Part shown: positions 1-6,272 of the stretch, piece after piece
Layout: every line of letters begins with the position of its first letter
Position numbering within the stretch: the first letter of the stretch is position 1
Source: an uncultured Eubacteriales bacterium
GTDB taxonomy: Bacteria; Bacillota; Clostridia; Oscillospirales; Ruminococcaceae
Assembly: GCA_959605275.1 (NCBI GenBank)
Contig: CAUHFD010000171.1
Coordinates: 1-6,330, forward strand
Direction of reading: 5' to 3'
Length of the DNA: 6,330 nt
Translations under genes and position numbers: made by a program
Notes under the pieces: model-generated
Databases searched by the model: none
The model's input: only the letters and a program-made list of their open reading frames with translations
What the model was told of the DNA's origin: nothing

Positions 1-1803
1 GGTGCGACGGGCTACGGTGAAACGTTGATACAAAGTGCTTTTGGTGTGGATAAAGGCTGTGTGGAGACCATTGCGCATTATCTTGCAGCAAAACGGTTTC
101 TACCTGAAGTGGACTACATATTGGATATCGGCGGACAGGACATCAAGTGCTTTAAAATACGTAATAATACGGTGGACAGCATTATGCTCAATGAGGCTTG
201 CTCTTCGGGATGCGGCTCCTTTATCGAAACTTACGCGAGTACGATGGGATATACTTCCTCTGAATTTGCCAAGCTTGGCTTGGCGGCAAAGCATCCGGTG
301 AATCTCGGATCGCGGTGTACCGTGTTTATGAATTCCTCGATCAAGCAGGCACAGCGTGAGGGCGCGGATATTACCGATATTTCCGCCGGTTTGTCGTACA
401 GCGTTGTGAAAAATGTAATGTATAAAGTGATTCGTGCGGCAAACGGCGACAGCTTGGGTAAGCATATCGTGGTACAGGGCGGAACTTTCTTGAACGATGC
501 CGTATTGCGTGCATTTGAATTGGAGGTCGGCAGAGATGTGGTAAGACCCGCCGTAGCGGGCATTATGGGCGCATTCGGAGCTGCGTTATACGCACAGCAG
601 ACCGGATGTACCGAAACCGGATTGATCACGCCGGAACAGCTCAAACATTTTACCCATACTTCTAAAATGGCGGACTGCAAGCTGTGCGGAAACGGCTGCC
701 ATTTGACGATCAACACCTTTGACAGCGGGCGGAAGCTGATATCCGGCAATCGGTGTGACCGTCCAAACGGAATTTCAAAAAAGAAAAATATTCCTAATAT
801 GTATGAGTGGAAATATCAGTATTTGACCTCGCTGCCGAAAAAGACAGGCGGACGGCGCGGCAAAATCGGTATGCCGTTCGGATTAAACGTATACGAAATG
901 CTGCCGTTCTGGAACACGCTGTTTTATGAGTTGGATTTTGAGCTTGTGTTGTCCCCGAAATCTACCCGAAAACTTTATGTGGAGGGACAGCATACTATCC
1001 CGTCAGATACGGTCTGCTATCCGGCAAAGCTGATTCACGGGCATATCGAAGCGCTGCTCAAACAGGGAATCGATACCATTTTCTATCCTTGTATGCCGTA
1101 TAACATTAACGAGAAGATGGGCGATAATCATTACAACTGTCCGGTTGTAGCCTATTACCCTGAGCTGATCCATGCGAACATGGAGGCGCTGCAAAAGGTG
1201 CAGTACTTGACACCGTATTGCGGGATCCATCGGCCGCGTGACTTTGAAAAGAAGTTTTCGGACTATATGCATGATATGTTTGGCATTCCCAAGATTGAAA
1301 CCATGAACGCAGTGAAAAAAGCATTCCAATCTTATGATGCGTATTTGCAAATGATCAAGGACGAGGGCGCACGGGTTATCAAGGAATGTCGGGAAAAGAA
1401 GATACCGATGATTATGCTGGCGGGTAGACCTTATCATATCGACCCGGAAATCAATCACGGCATCGACAGCTTGATCAATTCGCTGGGATGTGCGGTTGTT
1501 ACTGAGGACGCGCTGTATCATCTGTCAGAAAAGCCGAGAGTGAAAGTGCTGAACCAATGGACCTACCACTCCAGGCTGTATGCTGCCGCCAAATATGCAG
1601 TGACCCAGCCTGATATTGAAGTCGTTCAGTTGGTGTCTTTCGGATGTGGTATTGATGCAATCACTACCGACGAAATGCGTGATATTGTTGAGGGCGCCGG
1701 CAGAATTTATACGCAGTTGAAAATTGATGAAATTAACAATTTAAGCGCGGTAAAAATTCGGTTGCGCAGTATGGTTGCCGCGGTGCAGAACAGAAGCCGA
1801 TAG
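1..1803 (+). CDS. Acyl-CoA dehydratase activase-like protein (BadF/HgdC-type ATPase plus DUF2229/COG3580-type domain), 5'-truncated
   Basis: The frame is open from base 1, so the start lies outside the window; 600 codons are visible. The first residues read GATGYGE, the conserved glycine motif of BadF/BcrA/HgdC activator ATPases (ASKHA fold). DIGGQD follows at 124, NEACSSGCGSF at 190-222, GSRCTVFMNSS at 307-339 and GGTFLND near 478. Activators of this family form a [4Fe-4S] cluster between two subunits using the cysteines of the second and third of these motifs (codons 199 and 316), and couple ATP hydrolysis to low-potential electron transfer. A cysteine knuckle (codons 676, 685, 697, 754) separates this domain from a 2-hydroxyacyl-CoA-dehydratase-like domain with cysteines in VCYPA (1015), FYPC (1090), YNCP (1138), YCGIH (1219) and SFGCG (1645). 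Family members are usually about 1,400 residues with this order, continuing into the part encoded here by the next gene. The missing N-terminus probably holds the start of this or another activator domain. Family assignment is confident; the substrate is unknown. Confidence 0.9.
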   Translation, partial: GATGYGETLIQSAFGVDKGCVETIAHYLAAKRFLPEVDYILDIGGQDIKCFKIRNNTVDSIMLNEACSSGCGSFIETYASTMGYTSSEFAKLGLAAKHPVNLGSRCTVFMNSSIKQAQREGADITDISAGLSYSVVKNVMYKVIRAANGDSLGKHIVVQGGTFLNDAVLRAFELEVGRDVVRPAVAGIMGAFGAALYAQQTGCTETGLITPEQLKHFTHTSKMADCKLCGNGCHLTINTFDSGRKLISGNRCDRPNGISKKKNIPNMYEWKYQYLTSLPKKTGGRRGKIGMPFGLNVYEMLPFWNTLFYELDFELVLSPKSTRKLYVEGQHTIPSDTVCYPAKLIHGHIEALLKQGIDTIFYPCMPYNINEKMGDNHYNCPVVAYYPELIHANMEALQKVQYLTPYCGIHRPRDFEKKFSDYMHDMFGIPKIETMNAVKKAFQSYDAYLQMIKDEGARVIKECREKKIPMIMLAGRPYHIDPEINHGIDSLINSLGCAVVTEDALYHLSEKPRVKVLNQWTYHSRLYAAAKYAVTQPDIEVVQLVSFGCGIDAITTDEMRDIVEGAGRIYTQLKIDEINNLSAVKIRLRSMVAAVQNRSR

Positions 1804-1844
1804 AAAGGAATCAGGCAATAGAGTAGCTTGATGTTGGTCCAAAA
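1804..1844 (+). other. Short intergenic linker with displaced Shine-Dalgarno-like site
   Basis: These 41 bases separate the two reductase-like genes. The only clear Shine-Dalgarno-like stretch, AAAGGAA at 1804-1810, ends 34 bases before the ATG at 1845, much too far for normal use. Every frame is closed: TAG at 1801 and 1819 in the upstream frame, TAG at 1824 in the downstream frame. An ATG at 1831 opens a tiny eight-codon frame ending in TGA at 1855-1857, which overlaps the start of the next gene. Initiation at 1845 may therefore rely on ribosomes arriving from upstream. Confidence 0.5.
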
Positions 1845-3197
1845 ATGGCAAAATTGATTTATGATAACGACGGAAGACTATTGTTCACCAAGGAAATGAA
1901 AAAAGAATATAAAATTCTGATGCCGATGATGCTTCCGATTCATTTCAGCCTGATTCGTGAGCTGTTGGTGTTGGATGGTTATGACGCAGAATTGCTGACT
2001 ACCACCGATCACGATATTATTGATACGGGATTAAAATATGTTCATAATGATATTTGTTATCCCGCACAGCTTGTGATTGGACAGTTTATTCACGCATTGC
2101 AAAGCGGAAAATACGATGTCAACAAAACGGCGCTGTTTATTACACAGACAGGCGGCGGCTGCCGAGCTTCCAATTATATCCACTTGCTTCGGAAGGGATT
2201 AAAGGCGGTCGGATTGGAACAGGTGCCGGTTATTTCGGTCAATTTGTCCGGTATGGAGAAAAACCCGGGCTTTAAGCTGACCTTGCCCTTGATCTTGAAG
2301 ATGATCTATTGCTGTTTCTACGGCGACATGCTGATGCTGTTATCGAATCGCTGCCGGGCTTATGAAGTGCACGCGGGCGAAACAGAAAAATTGGTTCAGT
2401 ATTGGCAGGACAGGCTGATTTCGGAAATCAGCAGTACCATTAATTTGAGATATGGACATGTCAAGCAGAACCTCCGTAAAATTGCAGAGGATTTTTCTAA
2501 AATAGAGCTTAATATCACAGATAAAGTCCGAGTTGGAATCGTTGGTGAGATTTATATTAAATATGCTCCTCTGGGCAACAATAATTTGCAGGATTTCTTG
2601 GAGTCGGAGGGGTGCGAAGTCATCATTCCCGGTTTAATGGACTTTATCAGCTTTAAGGCGGATAATCGCTGTGAGGACAGTAAGCTGTACGGCGGAAAGA
2701 AAGTGGTTCGCGCAGTAGCAAAATTATTGAAGGATAAGCTGGATATCGTAAAGACAGATATGCGGGAAGCTTTGTCTGCATATCCTCAGTTTGAACCGCC
2801 GAAGTCTTTTGATCACCTGAAGTCGATGGTAAAGGATTATCTGGGATATGGGAATAAAATGGGTGAAGGCTGGCTGCTGACCGGTGAGATGATCGAACTG
2901 ATTCACGACGGTGTGCCCAACATTGTATGTACCCAACCCTTTGGATGTCTGCCAAATCATATTGCGGGCAAAGGAATGATTCGTTTAATTAAAAAGAACA
3001 ATCCAATCGCAAACATTGTTGCGATTGACTACGATCCGGGCTCCACAAAAGTTAATCAGGAAAACCGGATTCGACTGATGCTCTCTAATGCGAGAGAGCA
3101 AATGAAACGGGATCGTGAAGAACCGGTGAAAGCAGCTTCCGAAAAGGAATCTGTTTGCCGGGACGAAGCGGCACCGCAGGTTGCGGTAATGCAGTAA
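1845..3197 (+). CDS. 2-hydroxyacyl-CoA dehydratase-like protein (COG3581-type), partner of the upstream activase-like protein
   Basis: This 450-residue soluble protein matches the C-terminal third of the large activase/dehydratase-like fusion family. It begins with the recognisable LLFTKEMKK segment that follows the linker in fused homologues. Conserved landmarks are NDICYPA (Cys71), TQTGGGCRASN (Cys106), the NLSGMEKNPGFKLT segment (about 135-148) and VCTQPFGCLPNH (Cys362 and Cys368). These are probable Fe-S ligands by analogy with HgdB-type dehydratase and double-cubane-cluster proteins; there are no membrane segments. The last 30 or so residues are charged and Ala/Glu-rich, and look like a nonconserved tail. 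ATG 1845 is the first start after the in-frame stop at 1824, but no good Shine-Dalgarno precedes it. It lies 41 bases after the upstream gene, and a terminator follows, so both are probably on one transcript. It presumably forms a complex with the upstream product; the reaction is unknown. Confidence 0.88.
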   Translation: MAKLIYDNDGRLLFTKEMKKEYKILMPMMLPIHFSLIRELLVLDGYDAELLTTTDHDIIDTGLKYVHNDICYPAQLVIGQFIHALQSGKYDVNKTALFITQTGGGCRASNYIHLLRKGLKAVGLEQVPVISVNLSGMEKNPGFKLTLPLILKMIYCCFYGDMLMLLSNRCRAYEVHAGETEKLVQYWQDRLISEISSTINLRYGHVKQNLRKIAEDFSKIELNITDKVRVGIVGEIYIKYAPLGNNNLQDFLESEGCEVIIPGLMDFISFKADNRCEDSKLYGGKKVVRAVAKLLKDKLDIVKTDMREALSAYPQFEPPKSFDHLKSMVKDYLGYGNKMGEGWLLTGEMIELIHDGVPNIVCTQPFGCLPNHIAGKGMIRLIKKNNPIANIVAIDYDPGSTKVNQENRIRLMLSNAREQMKRDREEPVKAASEKESVCRDEAAPQVAVMQ

Positions 3198-3224
3198 ATC
3201 CCATTTTTAATAGATGCTTTTTTC

Positions 3225-3261
3225 AATCCCCGAAAAGTTGCTTTTCGGGGATTTGTTTTGT
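3225..3261 (+). terminator. Rho-independent terminator after the dehydratase-like gene
   Basis: A perfect 13-bp stem, AATCCCCGAAAAG (3225-3237) with CTTTTCGGGGATT (3241-3253), encloses a 3-base loop. It is followed by a T-rich tail (TTTGTTTTGT, 3252-3261) and begins 27 bases after the stop codon. The sequence upstream is T-rich rather than A-rich, so it would also leave some U-poor structure on the other strand but should act mainly on + strand transcripts. It ends the reductase-like unit and separates it from the two-component genes. Confidence 0.92.
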
Positions 3262-3266
3262 ATAAT
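3238..3266 (+). promoter_or_regulatory. Candidate sigma-A promoter overlapping the terminator
   Basis: TTGCTT (3238-3243) and TATAAT (3261-3266) are separated by exactly 17 bases. The -10 is perfect; the -35 matches TTGACA only in its TTG. The -35 lies in the loop and right arm of the terminator, so transcription from upstream and initiation here would share the same DNA. If used, it gives a leader of about 170 bases before the response regulator. Confidence 0.4.
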
Positions 3267-3291
3267 AAATATGATGTTTAATTTTTGCTTG

Positions 3292-3313
3292 AAATATCCA
3301 TCTGCGGATATTT
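3292..3313 (+). repeat. Inverted repeat, 8-bp arms, in the two-component leader
   Basis: AAATATCC (3292-3299) and GGATATTT (3306-3313) are perfect complements around a 6-base loop. No T-tract suitable for termination follows. A separate perfect 8-bp palindrome, GTCCGGAC, lies just downstream at 3318-3325. They could be a protein-binding site or a leader RNA hairpin; the sequence does not decide which. Confidence 0.45.
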
Positions 3314-3334
3314 GGCGGTCCGGACGGTAAAGGG

Positions 3335-3361
3335 TTGTCAGAAAAATGTAAGAAATATAAT
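3335..3361 (+). promoter_or_regulatory. Candidate promoter TTGTCA-15-TATAAT
   Basis: TTGTCA (3335-3340) matches five of six -35 consensus bases and TATAAT (3356-3361) is a perfect -10. The spacer is only 15 bases, shorter than the usual 16-18. Such short-spaced promoters are often weak or depend on an activator. The predicted start would be about 75-80 bases upstream of the regulator's GTG. Confidence 0.45.
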
Positions 3362-3380
3362 GGCTGTTTCGTAAGTTTTA

Positions 3381-3404
3381 TCTGTTATAGTTTATAATAA
3401 CAGA
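3381..3404 (+). promoter_or_regulatory. Inverted repeat overlapping a TATAAT box (candidate operator)
   Basis: TCTGTTAT (3381-3388) and ATAACAGA (3397-3404) are perfect 8-bp inverted arms with an 8-base spacer. A TATAAT at 3393-3398 lies inside the element, with no good -35 at normal distance. The position, about 45 bases before the response regulator start, suits an operator or a regulated promoter. It could equally form a weak AT-rich hairpin in a longer transcript. Confidence 0.4.
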
Positions 3405-3429
3405 AAGAAAAATGGCAGCATGAAGTATC

Positions 3430-3437
3430 GGAAGGTG
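3430..3437 (+). promoter_or_regulatory. Ribosome binding site deciding the response regulator start
   Basis: GGAAGGTG agrees with AGGAGGTG at six of eight bases and lies 9 bases before the GTG at 3447. The alternative ATG at 3420 is preceded only by a weak GAAAG-like purine stretch, so this site favours the GTG start. Confidence 0.6.
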
Positions 3438-3446
3438 TGGATTTGG

Positions 3447-4148
3447 GTGGCACAGTATCATATTCTGGTGGTAGACGATGATAAGGAAATTGTAGATTCT
3501 ATTTCCATCTTTTTGCAGAATGACGGTTATCATGTGATCAAAGCTTATGACGGTATAGAGGCGATGGAGCGTTTAAATGACAACGAGGTGCATTTAATTT
3601 TGCTCGACGTCATGATGCCGAAAATGGATGGAATCAAAGCACTGCTGAAAATCAGAGAGAAGCGGAACATACCGGTTATTTTAGTGTCGGCAAAATCAGA
3701 AGATACTGATAAAATTATCGGACTGAATATGGGGGCGGATGACTACATTACAAAGCCCTATAATCCATTGGAGCTGCTTGCCAGAGTCAAATCTCAGCTG
3801 CGCCGGTATACGACATTGGGAAATATGGACCAAAAGGGCAGTAATATCATTCAGGTAGGTTCTTTGAAGCTGGATACCGATAAAAAGGAACTGACCGTAG
3901 ATGGGGAAGTAATCAAGCTGACGCCGATTGAATACAAAATCGTAGAACTTTTCATGAACAACTTGGGCAGAGTGTTTTCCATTGATGAGATTTATGAAAA
4001 GGTTTGGAATGAACCCAGTTTTAATGCCGACAACGTGGTGGCGGTACATATCAGACGGATTCGAGAGAAAATTGAGATCAATCCGAAAGAACCCAAGTAT
4101 TTAAAGGTGGTGTGGGGCATTGGATATAAAATCGACAAAACCAAGTAA
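3447..4148 (+). CDS. OmpR/PhoB-family response regulator transcription factor
   Basis: From the GTG at 3447 this is a 233-residue DNA-binding response regulator, the normal length for the family. The receiver domain (about 4-118) has the acidic pocket Asp10-Asp11-Asp12, the phospho-acceptor Asp54 in LLDVMMPKMDG, Ser81 and Lys103 in the YITKPYNP motif, and Tyr100 at the switch position. The C-terminal winged helix (about 135-232) has LTPIEYKIVELF, a recognition helix near VVAVHIRRIREKIE and the closing VVWGIGYKID. An in-frame ATG at 3420 would add nine residues (MKYRKVWIW) that do not belong to the fold, so GTG with its better ribosome binding site is preferred. Its 3' end overlaps the kinase gene by 29 bases, indicating co-translation with its cognate sensor. 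It resembles VanR-type regulators, but no resistance genes are present and its targets are unknown. Autoregulation through the upstream inverted repeats is possible. Confidence 0.92.
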   Translation: MAQYHILVVDDDKEIVDSISIFLQNDGYHVIKAYDGIEAMERLNDNEVHLILLDVMMPKMDGIKALLKIREKRNIPVILVSAKSEDTDKIIGLNMGADDYITKPYNPLELLARVKSQLRRYTTLGNMDQKGSNIIQVGSLKLDTDKKELTVDGEVIKLTPIEYKIVELFMNNLGRVFSIDEIYEKVWNEPSFNADNVVAVHIRRIREKIEINPKEPKYLKVVWGIGYKIDKTK

Positions 4149-6228
4149 GTTTTATGCTGTCTTTTCCCTAATCATGATACCGGTGCTGCTTGTTGTATCG
4201 ATGGTGATGCTCTATTACGGCAATGCAAATATTGTATATGATTATTATGTGAATCATCAGGAAGCAGTGTCGCAGGATACCGATTACCGTACGTTGTATG
4301 ACGATTCTTGGGGGATTCAGACGATTTACAGTTTGGAAAACGAAATATTGGAGTTGCCGGAGGATCAGTATACCGGATATTATAAAACTTATGGCGACGA
4401 TCTGGTTTATTATGCGAGAAACAAAAAAACAGGCAAGGTGATCACCAATATCAAGCCATATAGCTATCAGGGCGAAATGACCTTGAAGGAATTTCAGCGG
4501 ATTTGTTATTATTACCGCACTGATTTGAGTTGCTACGGGCAATACAGTAACGGCACTTTTGTCAATAACGGAACGGAATATCAGCGGTTTGCTTCACAAC
4601 AGGCAGAGTCGCCCGGCGACTTGCTTCGCCTAGACGGAGCATACAAACCGGTTGATCCGGAACAGTCAGAAAATTATGAGATTGCGTTTGCCTTTAAAGA
4701 TACCTGTGTACAGACCAAAATTGACACTAAGTATACTTATACGACACAGGAATTACGCCGTTTTTTAGCTTTCGTCATCTCCGGTTTAGGAATAGCGGGA
4801 TTGGCGTGTCTGTTGTTTGTTTTCCGTTTGATTAACCGTAAAGGTAGGCGGGCTCTGGCGGAATCGGTGGCGGGTGTGCTTTGCAAAATCCCTTTGGAAA
4901 TCAAGCTCGTAGTTGGCGCTATTATCATTGCGGCAGCAAACAGCTGCGCATATTCCTTGGGCATTTTTGAAATTTCAATAGTCGTGTTGGTGTCCGGGTA
5001 TTACCTGTATTTCCTGTTTGTCGATATCATTGTCAATAAATCGGGCTTTTTCAAGAGCAGCATTTGCTACTGGCTGTACAAAAGGATTCTGCGTTTGTTC
5101 GGCAAGGATCCCGAGTATGATCGCCCCGGCATATTGCCGCGTGCCTATCGGAAAGTACGGCGGGGGGCAAGAGATTGGAAAAGGAGAGAATATAACCGCC
5201 AGTTGTCATTGCCGTATCAGCAGCAATTGCATCATGCGCTGATGATTTATGTAGTCGGTATGCTTGGCATTGTCGCCGTTTCTTTTCTGTTGTTCTTTCT
5301 GATTTATGTGTTTGTCATTCCGATTGGGATTGCCGGTATGATCGCGCTTTCTTATTGGTTTTATAAGCGTTATCTGGATTTTGTCGAGGATGTCGGCAAG
5401 GTATCGCAGCATATCAAATATTTGCGGGACGGAAATTTTGAACAGCGGTTGGTGCTGGCGGAAGACAGCAAGCTTGCTCCGCTCTCGGAGGACTTAAACA
5501 ATTTGCAGGACGGCTTGCAAAATGAGATCGAAAAGCGGATGGTCAGCGAAAAAATGAAGGTGGAGTTGATCACTAATGTTTCGCACGACTTAAAAACGCC
5601 GCTGACCTCTATGATTAATTACATTGATCTGCTCAAAGAAGAACATTTACAGCCGGACTACACCAATGATTACGTGAGAGTCTTGGATGAGAAATCCAAA
5701 CGCTTGAAGTCGCTGATTGAAAATATTTTTGATATTTCTAAAGCAAGCAGCGGCAATATGAATATCCGCTATGAAAAGCTGAACATGGTAGAACTGATCA
5801 ATCAGACGCTTGCAGAGTGTGAAGATTATCTGGCGCTGTCCAAGTTGAGCATTAAGAAAAATTTTACCGATGAAAAATTTTATGTACATGCCGATGGGAA
5901 GATGTTGTGGCGTGTTACCGAAAACATCATCAATAACGCGGTAAAATATTCTTTGCCGGGCACGAGAATCTATCTGGAATTGAGTGAACAGGAGCAATAT
6001 ATTTGCTTTACGGTGAAGAATATTGCGGGTTATGAGATGAATTTTACAGCAGACAGCATAGTGGAGCGGTTTGTGCGTGGGGATGAGTCCAGAACGACCG
6101 CAGGTACCGGATTGGGACTGTCGATCGTCAAGAGTTTTACCGAAGCCATGGGCGGCAAAATGCAGGTGGATATTGACGGCGATTTGTTTAAAATCAGTGT
6201 GTATGTGAAAAAGTATCAGGAACAATAA
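4120..6228 (+). CDS. Multi-span membrane sensor histidine kinase
   Basis: This 702-residue protein is the likely kinase partner of the preceding regulator. Predicted spans are about 11-34, 215-237, 262-283, 285-305 and a long hydrophobic stretch at 373-414 that probably counts as two. Residues 35-214 form a Tyr-rich extracytoplasmic sensor region with cysteines 129, 138 and 196 and no domain I recognise. A basic loop (about 318-362) lies between spans. A HAMP-like linker (about 420-470) leads to the HisKA helix NVSHDLKTPLT with phospho-acceptor His489. The ATPase domain has the N box ENIINNAVKYS (Asn602 and Asn606), an ERFVRGD segment and the G2 box GTGLGLS (662-668). The usual DxGxG G1 box is replaced by VKNIAGYEM, as in a familiar Firmicutes subgroup. 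TTG 4120 is the first possible start after an in-frame stop at 4102 and has AAAGGTGG 9 bases upstream. The later ATG at 4174 would cut off half of the first span. The signal sensed is unknown. Confidence 0.9.
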   Translation: MDIKSTKPSKFYAVFSLIMIPVLLVVSMVMLYYGNANIVYDYYVNHQEAVSQDTDYRTLYDDSWGIQTIYSLENEILELPEDQYTGYYKTYGDDLVYYARNKKTGKVITNIKPYSYQGEMTLKEFQRICYYYRTDLSCYGQYSNGTFVNNGTEYQRFASQQAESPGDLLRLDGAYKPVDPEQSENYEIAFAFKDTCVQTKIDTKYTYTTQELRRFLAFVISGLGIAGLACLLFVFRLINRKGRRALAESVAGVLCKIPLEIKLVVGAIIIAAANSCAYSLGIFEISIVVLVSGYYLYFLFVDIIVNKSGFFKSSICYWLYKRILRLFGKDPEYDRPGILPRAYRKVRRGARDWKRREYNRQLSLPYQQQLHHALMIYVVGMLGIVAVSFLLFFLIYVFVIPIGIAGMIALSYWFYKRYLDFVEDVGKVSQHIKYLRDGNFEQRLVLAEDSKLAPLSEDLNNLQDGLQNEIEKRMVSEKMKVELITNVSHDLKTPLTSMINYIDLLKEEHLQPDYTNDYVRVLDEKSKRLKSLIENIFDISKASSGNMNIRYEKLNMVELINQTLAECEDYLALSKLSIKKNFTDEKFYVHADGKMLWRVTENIINNAVKYSLPGTRIYLELSEQEQYICFTVKNIAGYEMNFTADSIVERFVRGDESRTTAGTGLGLSIVKSFTEAMGGKMQVDIDGDLFKISVYVKKYQEQ

Positions 6229-6232
6229 TTCC

Positions 6233-6257
6233 GGGGGCTGTGGTATGCACAGCCTCT
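6233..6257 (+). terminator. Hairpin after the kinase gene, possible weak terminator
   Basis: GGGGGCTGTG (6233-6242) pairs with CACAGCCTCT (6248-6257) around a 5-base loop, giving ten pairs of which two are G-U. It starts five bases after the stop codon, the right place for a terminator. The following bases (GTCATACTGTC) lack a T-run, so intrinsic termination would be inefficient. It may instead stabilise the 3' end of the message. Confidence 0.4.
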
Positions 6258-6272
6258 GTCATACTGTCAAAA

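Noticed and set aside
25..27. TTG as the start codon of the first gene
   Set aside because: The frame is open to base 1 and the residues before it (GATGYGE) belong to a conserved ATPase motif, so the true start is upstream of the window.
1003..1521. Minus-strand open frames, also at 231-749, 100-465, 2653-2955, 4168-4542 and 5647-6225
   Set aside because: They lie wholly inside strongly supported + strand genes, show no recognisable motifs or plausible ribosome binding sites, and are best explained as shadows.
1831..1850. Programmed -1 frameshift at CCAAAAATGG joining a mini-frame to the second gene
   Set aside because: There is no canonical slippery heptamer and no obvious downstream structure, and the preceding gene has already stopped in a frame closed twice.
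3079..3100. Perfect 8-bp hairpin TGCTCTCT/AGAGAGCA near the 3' end of the second gene
   Set aside because: It lies inside the coding frame with no T-run and no other sign of function; chance or codon usage explains it.
3447..6228. Vancomycin-resistance VanR/VanS pair
   Set aside because: The regulator resembles VanR-type proteins, but the kinase has a different architecture and no van ligase or peptidase genes are present.
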